A DNA stretch of 64,000 nt from Aedes albopictus (taxonomy: Eukaryota; Arthropoda; Insecta; Diptera; Culicidae), in contig NC_085137.1 of assembly GCF_035046485.1 (NCBI RefSeq), positions 256,764,733-256,828,732 of the forward strand, given 5' to 3'. The translations under genes and the position numbers were made by a program. This document shows positions 35,576 through 46,454 of the stretch, piece after piece. Each line of letters begins with the position of its first letter. Position 1 is the stretch's first letter. The notes under the pieces are model-generated. The model was not told the DNA's origin. It was given only the letters and a program-made list of their open reading frames with translations, and searched no databases.

Positions 35576-36149
35576 CAAAGTGCTGCAACTTTTGAAATCG
35601 GAAACATCCGGAAGGTTTTCTTTCTGCTTTTGAAAGAGGAACAATAGTTATATCATACACTGAAAAAAGATTTCCCGGAAACAGCCGGAAAATCAACTTA
35701 TTTCATTTTGAATGTACGGTAAAGGATTCCATCAAATATTTTTTTTTTTCAATATTTTCATATATTGTATGTAAACTTAACGTCAATTTGTTTGGATTTC
35801 AAATTTACAGAATAACAACATTAACCTTATTTAACAAACTGCGTCGTTGAATTGATTGATTGTTCATTTTATTCACTTTATATGGTCAAAACTAGCACGC
35901 GCTGTGAGTTATAAAAAGAAAACGAATAAAATTCAGCTTCACTAAACCTCTTATACCCTGGTCCTAGCCTGTCCCCGCAAGAGGACAAATCCAAAAAAAA
36001 AAAAAAAACCTCTTATGATAAGCGTAAACAAAACATTTGGACACTGCATAGCTGTCAAACGATTACACGATAACTACACTTGGCAAAAACGCAACGGAAA
36101 ACCCAATTACTTCCACTTATGATCAGGTTTTGATATGATTTACTCCAAT

Positions 36150-36398
36150 GTGCGCCGTTACAAATATTTGTTTTACTTTTTGTTCCACCACTCCTTGTCG
36201 AGGGGGGGGGGGGATAAAAATAATAAAGCATTTAATCTGAAAAATATTAAAAACTCATCGGATTTTTTAAAGGTTTTAGCAAAACCCGATATTTTGATAA
36301 ATATTTTTTTTATCTGCCCCCTCAAAATACTAAATCCTGCCAAAATTTTTTGAAAGAGGGGAGACAAAAAGTCAAAATTAAATTTGTATCCGCCTTAA
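36150..36398. mobile_element. Poly-G/C MITE, copy 2, inverted
   Basis: This is the inverted counterpart of 33270-33528. It begins CGCCGTTACAAATA, carries a G run near 36203, CATTTAATCTGAAAAATATT and CAAAACCCGATATTTTGATA, and ends TTTGTATCCGCCTTAA. Divergence between the copies suggests independent insertions. Confidence 0.7.
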
Positions 36399-37116
36399 TT
36401 AACTATCAATAACATCGCATCACCTTATAACAAACTACATCGCGTACTAAAATTATACTAATAAACCAATCAAGTTTCCATACTGCTTTAGCAGCAGCAC
36501 TGAGTGCTGCTCAAATCTTACTGCTCAAAAGGATGATACCCGTAACGAGCAATGGAAAACCGCAATCCTATTACGATTGTTGTACCCACCGACGTTAAAA
36601 TCTCATAAGCCGTATGGAACATTCGAGGATGACTTCTTGTCTCCCTCCCTGCACATAGTTAAGAATATTTGTTTATGGCCATCCTGAATGTATGGTTCAC
36701 TATCGCAGATTATATCGGATTTCAAATCTTTATATTTATGTTTAATTACCATCCGACATCTCGACTGTCGTGGATCCGTTCGAAGAGTGCGTACGAGAAT
36801 ATGACTATAATTATATGCGAAGTTTACGGCTGGCTTGGCTATCCCATCCGGCCGGATGTATGATCATTTGAAGAGCTGGAATGTGATTTTCCTATGGTGA
36901 TACAGCACTCTTCTTCCGACAGCGTGGTCCTGAGTCTCTACATTCATTCCTTAGCTTAAGAAACATACTGTCATACATGTGCCCATTCTCAGCTCATTTC
37001 AGAATGCGTTAATTTTCAATGCCCGCTAGTTTTATCGCGCAAATAATCGTTGCAGCCATCCACTGCTGGGGTATTAATTGTTCGTTTTTTTCTCTCTCTT
37101 TCTCTTCCCTCTGCAG
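36399..37116. other. Intron of osp upstream of the first visible exon
   Basis: No coding feature apart from the 3' splice site. A polypyrimidine stretch (TTTTTTCTCTCTCTTTCTC) and CTGCAG end at 37116. Upstream osp exons, which should encode the N-terminal part including a first PH domain in this family, were not found in the window. Confidence 0.5.
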
Positions 37117-37799
37117 CATCCAAATGCTACCTGTTGGACGACCTTCGACGCGACGAGAAGCTGAAAGATATCGCCAATACGATCACCAATGTGAACCGTT
37201 GGAGCTCGCCGTGCATCGTCGACAGTATTCCATTGACGGTGGTTGGAGTGTCGCAGGATGAGAAGCCCACCCGGGACGAGAACACAGTTCCTCCACAGTT
37301 CAGTGCCAAGTCGACCGGCCAAATGCGACCCCAGTCCCTGACGATACCGTCCTCAGCCCCGGCCATCGTGTCTGCCATCGTTAAGAAGATACCCACCGGT
37401 ATCAGTAGTTCCACCAAGTCTGACCTGTCGAAAACCAGCCAGAACACTATCTCTAGTCCGAAGTTGAAACCTAGTCAAACCCACGAGCGAGGCGATCCCG
37501 ATGGGGATTGCGGTCTCGACGATGCCCCTGCTAACTATCTCTCGAAAAACTCCGAACTCCGGGTTACCATCCCGTCCACGGAAGAGCTGATCAACTCGAA
37601 AAAAGGATGGCTCATGAAGCAGGACAGCCGATCCAGCGATTGGAGCAAGTATTGGTTCTCGCTACGAGGTGCTGCCTTATTCTACTATCGAGATCCGGTA
37701 GCCGAGGAGAAGGGTGTACTGGATGGGGTACTGGACGTCAATAGCATAACCAGTATCACAGAAGTGCCAGTTGCTAGGAACTACGGATTTCAACTGACG
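37117..37799 (+). CDS. osp: osp exon with the first half of the PH domain
   Basis: The exon starts after CTGCAG at 37116 (phase 1) and ends with ACG before the donor GTAAGT at 37800 (phase 0). It encodes [17 protein letters not shown], a Pro/Ser-rich linker, then [19 protein letters not shown] and ARNYGFQLT, the N-terminal strands of a PH domain. Translation past 37799 meets a stop within 25 codons, consistent with intron sequence. Confidence 0.9.
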
Positions 37800-40700
37800 G
37801 TAAGTTGCTCATTACAAATCACGCATTTTCATTGTTGCCTAGCTCTGAATTTATCCTTTTCTTGTTGCTTTTGACTAGCAACTCGTAAAACTGAAATTTT
37901 CGCTTCTTCTGGAAATGGGGAGGGGTATGGATTCGAAAGTATCGAATCGATGTCTAGAAAAGGTGTACCATGGATTTTTTTCATAGAAGCTGCATTATCC
38001 CTAACACTCCATGGTACGCCTTTTCTTTTTTATATTGTGCATGCAATCACAATGGTGATTGAAAAACTTGGAAAATTTTTGTTTTTTGTTTTACAATGAT
38101 AATGACCCCTATTAATCTCTTTTAGACATGGGACAACCGACGCATCGTACTGTCCACGGTAACCATCAGTAATCGAAACAACTGGATAAATGTGCTCAAG
38201 AACGCCGCCGGATTACCTCAGACCAAAGTTACACTAAATAACAACAACCTGGGACTAAACAATCAAAACGATGAAAACTTCAAAACGTTAACCGACAAAC
38301 CTCCATTAGAGATAGAAATCATAGACAGCAACCCAACGCAGGATAAAATCGGCAGTCATAATACTGGAACCATTAGCACCCGCATCAGTACCGAGACTAC
38401 CCAAGGCGAAGACCAAGTGGACTGCAAGCCCATCCAAAAAAGTCAGGACGTAGTAGTGCATCTCACCAAGTCAAGCAGCACCTGCGACGCTCTGAACAAC
38501 AACCTCCCTCCAAAGCCATCCAGCACACCGACGGTCACGAGTCCTGTAACGCCCGTAACGCCAATCACGCCCAAGTCCATGCTGTTCTCCTCCGATGAAG
38601 AATATCGCACTGCATCGGAAGGAGGTCGCAGAGACAGCGTCGGTGATTGGGGCTCCCCAGTTTCTCCTTCCCCTCCAGTGCCACTGTCAGCGATAGCTAG
38701 AACCAAAGATAGATTAAGAACATCCCACAACCGGTTACATAAACGCAGTCGATCGTCACCCCCGTCCTCGAGGCGTAGCACAATCGAAAGCGTGCAATCG
38801 GAAGACCTCCCGCTCATCAACCCCGTTCAGGAAGAAGTTTGCATGGACAAGGAACTGCAACTGCGATTGCAAGCTGCCGAAAAAGAACTGTCGATCCTTC
38901 GAGAGGAAACTCACGAGCGAGAAGCACGAATGTCCGACCTGTTGGCTGCACTCGAACGAACCGAACAAGAACTAACAAGGAAACGAGAAAGCGAAGAAAA
39001 CCGAGATAAACTCATGACGCAACTCGACGCAAGTAGAGCCAATGCTCAGGAAATCATCGACAGGATAACAGTGGAGCTTGACAAGAGTCGCGAAACAGTG
39101 AAAGAGCTGGAAGATCGGTTGGCACGTGGCATCGAGGAAAATGAATCCCTGTACAAGAAAATCAGAGAATTTGGCATTTCTAGTCCTGCATCCAGCTTGT
39201 GTAGTCTCAATACAAAAACAGGTAAAATGCGTCGGATGGACTCGTTTAGTGATTTGACAAGCCTGAATGAGGTTGACCCGAACACGTTGGACAAGGACAT
39301 GCTTGCGGATGAGTACCACGAGCTGAGAGCACGTTTCGAGAAGGCCGTCAGTGAACTCAAAGCCATGAAACGAGAACTAAAGGACTCTCACAAAATGTAC
39401 GATGACCTTGAGATTTCATTTGCCACGTTAAAAAGGGAAATCGATCGACAGGCTAAGGAACAGGAGTCACAATCGAAAATGATGGCCGACAGAATACAGG
39501 ACATGACGAACAAGTACACCAACGCCGAGAAACAAGTCAGACTCCTTCGACAAAAACTGGTGAGAAATGAAAAGCGGAGGTCACTATCGCTGAAGGGAAA
39601 GGAATCGCTAACGATTCAGAAGGAACTGGAAGAGAAGGTTACGGAGCTGGAGCATAAAATCGATGCTTTGGAGCAGGGAGCGGTGATAGCCGAAGCAACG
39701 GTGGCTCAAGGAGAATCATCTGAACTGAAAAACGTCAAACGAGCGTCCACTCGGTTACGAAGGAAAAGTTTGGATAGTGCCACAATCTCCTCACAACCGA
39801 TGCAAGTTCTGCTCAGGCTGAATAACTTGGAAAAACGTGTCGACACTGTTAAAGCAACTGCCGGAGAAATTTTGACAATCCCTGGGTCAAGTGAAAGTGT
39901 GAATACTGCTGGTATGATAAGCAGCGGAAGCACTAGCAGTATCAGCAGCGTCGGTGTTGTCAAATCTACCCCAAGCACTAGTCCAAAGGTTTCCGAGCAC
40001 CTAATGGATCGGTTGAAGAGTTTAGAAGGTGTAGTCATATCCGTTCGTGACCTAGTCGACCAGAGTATGCGTCAATTCCAGAACCTACGATCCTCTCGAT
40101 CGCGGCGATCAGTTTCTCCCATCGCCGACAAAAAGGATTCGTTCAAATTTATCGAAAGGTGCTTATCGGAAGTTTCCAAATTGTTGCGGGATAGCTGCGA
40201 GCATTGCGTCATTCAAGATTGTTCATTGAATAACAACATTGTCCTTCTACCGGAAACCAATCCAATCAAATTGGCTCTCACGCAAATGGAAAGCCAGCTG
40301 AAAAATAAGCTTTGTGATCTTCTGAAACAACGGCGAATGCTTCGTGAAACGAATGGGCTGACACAGAAGAAAGACATGGAGTTGCTAGCTGAACGGATCG
40401 CCTTCGAAAGCGTTTGCTTTGGCCGGATGCGGAACGCATTGGAAAGGGCGGAAGGCATGAAGGAGCATGAAGAGAAACAAACCAAAGTAGAGGTATCTGA
40501 AACGATACAGCTGATGGCAATGCTCAAGGCAAAACTGGCCGGAAAATGTGGCATCAAGCCCAACAGCAGCATTGACGTGCTTGCAAGTGTCCTAGCCAGG
40601 AAGCTCATGCTGTCAGCAGGTCGAACCAGTAACATAAGATCACTTAACTTCCCTACCATCAACACTAATTTGCTGGATGATTTACTTCGTCAGCAAAACG

Positions 40701-43700
40701 AAGTCCACATGGTAGCTAAACGGTACAAAACGACTGTTATGGAGAATCTGGCGTACGGTCTAGCCGCCGAAACGTTAAGTTACATTTCTTCATCAAACGA
40801 AACCATTCAGGGAGCCGTGCAGGAGGCTTGGCGACAAGCCCAGGAGGCAGTTAATGCTGAACTGGTACAGTCTGAGATCGCTCATATTATGATGCGAAGT
40901 GCTCAACGGTATGAGAACTCGCTAACACCTGCATTCGGTTACGCGTTATCCACTGACGAGCGAATAACGTTTGAAAACTTTGCTGACGCAGTCCAGGATG
41001 TGCTGCGAAGAGAGATGGAACTAGCAGTTATGCAGCTGACGGAATGCTACGAGGAAAGCCTGGCGAAGATGAAACGTGGTCAGTGGAGACTCCATCTAGA
41101 GCAGGAACGAAAACCGAGCGAAGGGCGCCAGCTGCTGGCAGAATTTGCTGACATTATTGCACACAAAGCTCTGATTGATGCTCGAGTTCAAATCCTGAAA
41201 GGTGATTACGTCCCTGCCAAGATCAAACTCATCAATGAAGATAGTAACAACTTTAGCGTTGTTGCGCTGAAGAAATACGAAAACTTGTACACCGATCTCA
41301 CCGCTGACCTCGAAATCGCCAATTCGGATGACATCCTCGCTGAGGCTGATTTCAATTTCATGTACAAATTCTTCGTAAATGAACATCTTAGCAGCAAAAC
41401 AGATATCAAAGAAATATCTTCCACGTTAAACGAACTGGAACGATCAGTGGTGTCGTTGCAGAATACAATGACGCCAGATAACGTACTAATCGCCAGTACG
41501 GTAGATGTCGACAGTCTACGAAGCATTCATGCTAGGTGTGCGGAGATTCAAAATCGAATAGATTCCCTGATTGACACAGCCAAGTCAATCCAAGCTCAAT
41601 GTGATGAGTGCGACAGGTTGCAAGATACACTTCATCAACTAACTGATCGACATGAAATCGACATCGCTAGCTTGAAGCAACAAAACGATGAACAGGTCTG
41701 TCTGTTAACGAGGACGATTGATGAGCAAAAAGAGCTTATCAAAAGCATCGAAAGTGAAAAGACCGAAATTCAAGAGCGGTTGAGAAATGAGAAAAATGTC
41801 TTGAAACTACGAGAAAAAGAATTCAATGACCTCAACAGCAAGCTAAAAGAATACGAAACAATGTGCCATGAGAAGGATAAGGAAATCGAAGATCTGTTGG
41901 AGAACTTCGACGAGGAACGTAAAAAGTCGAAGGTGCTGCGCGACAAGTACGAAGAACTGTCGAGCAACTTCCAAAAGAATACCGAAGAGTATGCTGAGCT
42001 TGAAAAGGAACGCGATTACCTGTTCGAGCAAATCCGCAAAGAGAAAGATCACGTCAAAAAGTTAGAGAAACACCTGGAGATGCTCGAGGCAGAGCACGCC
42101 CAACAGGTGGACAATTTGCATGCCGCGTATCGGGAGCAGCAAATGGCCAACGAAATTGACTCGCAAAAGGACAAAGACGACGAAGATAGCTTGCGACTGA
42201 AGTACCAAGCGGAAATCGAGCAACTGAGGGTGAGTGACAAATTGGGGACGGGTGATTTCAACGACTGAATAAACGACTAACCTTTGTTTTGTGTGTTTTT
42301 CTTCTTATTTAGGCTTTATGTGAGAAGGGACTGGCAGCGATGGAGGCATCGCACAAGCGAATCATTCACGATCTGGAGGAGAAGCACCAACACGAGATTG
42401 CGCAGCTGATAGTGGAAAAGGAGCAAGCACTTGCCGAAGAAACGCAGGTGAGTTAATCGAGATGATTGTTTGTTGGAGGGAATCTATTGTGACTGAATAT
42501 TGTTTTCTTCGATTTAGGCAACACTGGCAGCACTGGATGCAATGCGCAAAGCTCACCAGAATGAAGTCCAGCGAGAAGTTGCTCGGTTTAAGCAAGAATT
42601 TTTGAAGCAATTTCAGAAAGGTGGCCAATCGCCAACGTCTGTCAAAGAAAAAGAGTAAGTTATTCGAACAACTTTGTTTAGAACAGGTGAATCATCACTG
42701 CTACAATTGCATATTTTAGGCAAGAATTAGAGGAAGTTCGGCAGGAAATTCTGTCTTTATCGGAAAAGTACTCCATGAAGTGTGTTGAAACGGCTTCGCT
42801 TGAAGAGAAGCTAAGAATTGCATCGCAACAGCTGAAATATTCGCAGCAGCACATCCAGCAGCTCGATGTTAGGTAACGTACAACTTGCATCGAGTGCCAA
42901 ACTAACAAGTGCAATTTTGTAATTATCGTATCTTATTTTGCAATTTCCACCGCAATTACAGAAACAAACAGCTAAGGGCACACTTTGTGTCGGGTGACTC
43001 GACTGATGCCATCTCTTCGATCAGCTCAACGCCGAAGGCAACTTCCCTGCAAAGCTTGGTAAGCATCTGATCATGAGTCATGGTGAAAACGTGTTTTGAG
43101 TTTTTCGGTGCTCTTTTTGGATTTGTTCCATCATTTTTATCAATAACACATCGTTTTCATTCTAATAGCTCGCTTGTATGAATAGACATTCAGTTGTTTG
43201 ATTTTGTTTTTGGTTTTTCTTTACCCAACTAAATACGTTCATTCTAACATGGAAAAACACTAACAGCATGATGATGCAAACGTTAAGAAGCCATCGACCG
43301 ACGGTAACCGGCATCATTCGCTTTCGACGGTGATCAAAGCAGCAGCCAACAACGGTGGTTCCGCAGCATCTGGCAGCCACAACAGTCCTTCCTCGGGCCA
43401 TTGTTTCGATAACAGCAGCAAAGAATACCATTCTATTAACAATAAGAAAGAATCGCATCCTAGGTTGAAACTATGCGAAGGTATTTCCGTTTTCAGTTGA
43501 ACTTATGTGCACTTTATTGGTTATGGTTCTGTTTTCTTCCTCACATTCTATCAATGACTAACAATACAAAATCTCAAGAATACAACAATTTTATGAAGAC
43601 TTGTTTACATTCGGCCTAAAAAAGAGAGATTCTGTTGGAGATCACCAATACTTACCTCACATATCTGTTAAGTTTACTCCATTGATACGCCGCAGCTGTT

Positions 43701-45396
43701 ACTGACATACAGCAGCCAGGGTTGTTTTCGATCACCTGGCAATCTATTGACTCATTTGTCCATAACTCAGTTCCGAAGCCTAATATTGAAATGTGGTGTT
43801 CGGCAAAGCTGTAGATTAGGGTTTTCCCTACAATTATCACCAAGGACGCTATATTCTAACTCTCATATATACGGCGCTAGAGCGCTAGTACCACCTACTC
43901 ACACTAAACGATCGAAAAATCCGATGAGTAGGTGGTACTAACACTTTTACGCAGTAAATATTAGAGTTAGAATATGGCACCATCTCAATTTTGGGGACCA
44001 ATCTGGGTTTGTCATTATCAAATATATATCCTCCCAGGTGTCCACGCGAGATCCCTTTGATTCTCAACCTGCACATTCTTTCGTCGATCGGCCATCAATT
44101 GATCACGCGCCTCTGCATATCTACTTACCATGATCATGATGAACCGGTAGTCCTTCAGTAGACCAGCTAGTATGCGGGTGCTCCAGATATAGTTGAAAGA
44201 CCGGCAGTTCCACGTACCGGGTTTCAAATTACAGACCTTTTCGATCGCTGGGGTTGTTGCCGATGGTCTGGGTTCGTATTATTCTGTTACTCACTTTCCG
44301 TTTTCCTTGGCGCTCGGATGTTGATCAGCCACTCCTAACAGGCGCTGTTGTGAGCCGCTCCTCTTTGAGATCAGAAGCCCAGGCTTGCAGAAGCATATCT
44401 CCGCCCCTTCCCTATCAGCCTACGACCGAAGCACACACCGGCCAAAGTTCCCTAGGTTGCTCGCAGCCCAGCCGGTGCCCAAGCTGCTGAAGAGAGGTCG
44501 ATGACCGCAGAGCCGAATACCGATAACGGATTGCTGCTTTAATTCCTTGTTTTCTCGCTCGTTCAATCGCAGCTCAAGTCCTGTATCTTCCTACAGGTGA
44601 AATCTTTGATGCACTGTTACCTCTGGTTGCGTAGCTCACCCAAATTATTCTCGCCGGTGGCTATAGGAACATTCTCGAGGTGGTTCATTGATCTTCTTCA
44701 CTGCCCTCTACCAAAATGTTAGATGCAGCACGATCTTTACAGTGAAGGAGATTTTGACATTGTCCTCTGATTGATAAGCTTCACCTTCTTTATGTGTCCT
44801 CTAGCCGGCGAGTACTGTAGATCTTCTTCTCAAGCACTTTTTTGTAAGTCGACAAAGAATACAAACAAATAATCCTTGATTGTTGCATTCTTGAGAGTAT
44901 CATTGTAAATATAACCGATTCTATTGTAATGTCTCTTTCAATTATCTGGGTCTTTCTATGTGTCGGTCCAACTTGTACGTCCAGTTTTATCTAACGCAGT
45001 TTTTGTCTACTTTCAGGAGCCAAACTAGGCGTATCTACAGTTTTCCCCAACTCCATGTCGACCGGGCTCGACTCGGTGAACCTTACGAGCAGTAACAACC
45101 GAACCAAAGTTCTAAACTCCAAACACCTAAATATGAGCCTTCTCAGCGGAGGAGGATCAGCACGACACAGCACCAGCACCACCAATACCATCTCCTCACC
45201 GGCCAGCACTGGCCTCAACACCTCGACTAGCAATGCATCGTCGGGCAGCAGCAGCCAAAGTTGCACCAGCAAAACTAATAATAATAATGATAACGAGTGC
45301 CTAACCGAGCTTAAGCCAGCCAATAAGATGAGTTCGCCCCTTCCCTTAGATGAGAAGGACGTTGAACAAATTCATCGTTTCGAATTGGAAATCTAA
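37117..45396 (+). CDS. osp: Protein outspread homologue (MPRIP/TRIOBP family), 3' eight exons
   Basis: Joined exons are 37117-37799, 38126-42229, 42313-42447, 42518-42654, 42720-42872, 42962-43058, 43267-43480 and 45017-45396. All introns are GT-AG and the frame is open throughout, giving about 1967 residues here. The first visible exon starts in phase 1, so the protein begins upstream of the recognised exons. A PH domain (KKGWLMK... to NRNNWINVL) spans exons 1-2. Ser/Thr-rich linkers and long coiled coils follow. The coiled coil in exons 3-6 ([14 protein letters not shown], then LSEKYSMKC) is the part most conserved with vertebrate MPRIP. By family, it should scaffold F-actin, RhoA and myosin phosphatase at the cytoskeleton. 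In flies the gene is known from a wing-posture phenotype. The C-terminal tail is low-complexity Ser/Asn. Confidence in identity is high; the function in mosquitoes is inferred. Confidence 0.93.
37800..38125 (+). other. osp intron with a small inverted repeat
   Basis: Donor GTAAGT, acceptor TTTTAG. Near 37957-37973 the sequence AAAAGGTGTACCATGGA is matched inverted at about 38009-38025 (TCCATGGTACGCCTTTT). This could form a hairpin with a loop of about 35 bases and looks like a tiny foldback element. It splits the PH-domain coding region. Confidence 0.75.
38126..42229 (+). CDS. osp: osp giant exon: end of PH domain and coiled coils
   Basis: This is a single 4104-bp exon (1368 codons, phases 0/0) after TTTTAG and before GTGAGT. 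It starts with [20 protein letters not shown], the last strands and C-terminal helix of the PH domain with the typical Trp. A disordered Ser/Thr/Pro region follows (about 38220-38800). The first coiled coil covers about 38850-39690. A Ser-rich hinge lies near 39890-39990, followed by a helical region with a conserved-looking core at about 40100-41150. A second long coiled coil covers about 41520-42229. Reading through the donor reaches a stop at 42266-42268, which confirms the exon end. Confidence 0.92.
42313..42447 (+). CDS. osp: osp exon, conserved coiled coil
   Basis: 135 bp, 45 codons, phase 0 at both ends; acceptor TATTTAG, donor GTGAGT. It encodes [16 protein letters not shown] through LAEETQ. 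This is one of the segments most similar to vertebrate MPRIP and confirms the family assignment. Confidence 0.92.
42518..42654 (+). CDS. osp: osp exon, coiled coil continued
   Basis: 137 bp; acceptor GATTTAG, donor GTAAGT at 42655, leaving two bases of a codon that the next exon completes. It encodes [20 protein letters not shown], followed by a basic helical segment ending VKEK. Confidence 0.9.
42720..42872 (+). CDS. osp: osp exon, coiled coil LSEKYSMKC
   Basis: 153 bp; acceptor TATTTTAG, donor GTAACG at 42873 (phase 2). It encodes [20 protein letters not shown] and continues as a coiled coil to QQLDV. It matches the conserved distal coiled coil of the MPRIP family. Confidence 0.9.
42962..43058 (+). 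CDS. osp: osp exon, end of the coiled coil
   Basis: 97 bp; acceptor ATTACAG, donor GTAAGC at 43059. The first base completes the Arg codon split at 42872. It encodes [19 protein letters not shown] and continues to SLQSL, the end of the coiled coil and the start of the disordered tail. Confidence 0.88.
43267..43480 (+). CDS. osp: osp exon, disordered tail
   Basis: 214 bp; acceptor ACTAACAG, donor GTATTT at 43481 (phase 1). It encodes [18 protein letters not shown] and a Ser/Asn/Gly-rich stretch ending LKLCE. Frame continuity with both neighbours supports the exon. It may be alternatively used, since the donor is non-optimal; this is inference. Confidence 0.82.
43852..43975. mobile_element. 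Approximately 124-bp foldback element in an osp intron
   Basis: The outer ends ATTCTAACTCT and AGAGTTAGAAT are inverted. An inner 16-bp perfect inverted pair, TAGTACCACCTACTCA and TGAGTAGGTGGTACTA, closes on a short loop. Noncoding and MITE-like. Confidence 0.65.
44020..44270 (-). pseudogene. LINE-like leader/endonuclease start fragment
   Basis: The - strand encodes a [10 protein letters not shown] segment near 44200, the type of motif that precedes the endonuclease in RTE-like LINEs, and related coding-like sequence to 44020. It is short and degenerate. It lies antisense in the osp intron. Confidence 0.45.
45017..45396 (+). CDS. osp: osp terminal coding exon
   Basis: 380 bp; acceptor CTTTCAG, with the TAA stop at 45394-45396. 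The first two bases complete a Gly codon. It encodes [20 protein letters not shown], a Ser/Thr/Asn-rich low-complexity segment with an Asn run, and ends in an acidic patch, [15 protein letters not shown]. Confidence 0.88.
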
Positions 45397-46300
45397 AGAA
45401 AAAAAAAGCTTTGCTAAAAATCACGCAAGCAGCTAATTGAAACAACAATCATTATTGTTATTGACACAAACTAAATGGATCAGCTTACGATTGGATCAAG
45501 TCACCCACGCCAAAATAAAGCACTGCTTAGAGAGTTGCATTGCAAATGACTTAGAATACCTAACTGACGCCTTAAACCTAACCTCACTGTTTTGTACAAT
45601 ACCCAAGCAGCTTCCTGTTCGCTCCCACCAGTTATTTGTGCACGCAAAACAAATTTATTAATTACCAAACCTTTCTGTACATTGCTGCTATTCGTATGAA
45701 ATTTAAATCTTATATTGATTATAATTAACGTTATTATTCATGTACAGTTAACTATGTATAAAACACCCCAAAACATATATAGTAAAAATTCATCATAGAA
45801 CTTAAGCGTAAATACTAGCCCTAACACGATCGCGAGCAGCTGATCCTAATCTTTTGACAATGGAAAGAGTGTTCGTTTAAACCATATTTGCTAACATAAA
45901 TTAGTTTTCACATCCCTATTCTAGCGTTAGAAACCGATTCAAGTGTTCACACCTGCCCTACACCAATTTTATGAACTATTCCTGCTCATTTTGATAAAGG
46001 ATAAAAAATTATACGAAATTAGGCACCGTACTGTTGGGCAGACAGCCAGAGTTTAGTGTTTTACTCGTAGACCTAGAAGATTATTTAATTCGATTAATTT
46101 TACCACTCTGGTGTAATGCAGTCTAGCATACCTCTATACGTTTATACCAGGTTCCATCGCAAGGCCTTCGTTTCCGAGATACTGTGAAATGGGTAGGTTT
46201 TCGGAAACATCTACACGCAGTCTTCCCCGTCCCCTTTGTGGTTCTGTTGACTTTATTTTTTTATTGAACAGCAATAAAATGTGCATGTTTTTTTGTCAAA
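45397..46300 (+). other. Probable osp 3' UTR
   Basis: AT-rich noncoding sequence follows the stop. A first AATAAA lies at 45514-45519. A second, at 46273-46278, is followed by a T/GT-rich stretch (GTGCATGTTTTTTTGTC) as expected for a cleavage region. The 3' UTR is therefore either about 150 or about 900 bases; I favour the longer form. The frame at 45437-45661 has no recognisable domain. Confidence 0.55.
46273..46278 (+). terminator. Candidate poly(A) signal of osp
   Basis: Canonical AATAAA followed within 30 bases by a T-rich/GT-rich element. It is the best-placed signal downstream of the osp stop codon. Confidence 0.5.
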
Positions 46301-46454
46301 ATGAAGTTATGTCTTCTTATTTTTATATCACATTTCTTTTTTCCATTTCTTTTTCGCAATCGCGATACATAATTGGCTAGATCACTCTCTAGTTTGTTCA
46401 ACTCATTACGCCCGTTGCGCTCTTGGCGTTCTTGTGTGAACTGAACTGTCTATA

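Larger units (their letters stand above)
43481..45016 (+). other. Last osp intron with transposon fragments
   Basis: 1536 bp, GT...AG. It contains a foldback element (43852-43975) and a LINE-like fragment (44020-44270). The remainder shows no feature beyond the polypyrimidine acceptor TTTCAG at 45011-45016. Confidence 0.75.

Noticed and set aside
38443..38820. Antisense open frames across the osp giant exon
   Set aside because: They are shadows of the well supported sense coding exon and have no domain.
45437..45661. A 74-codon open frame just after osp
   Set aside because: It lies in the probable 3' UTR, has no domain and no splice signals linking it to the gene.
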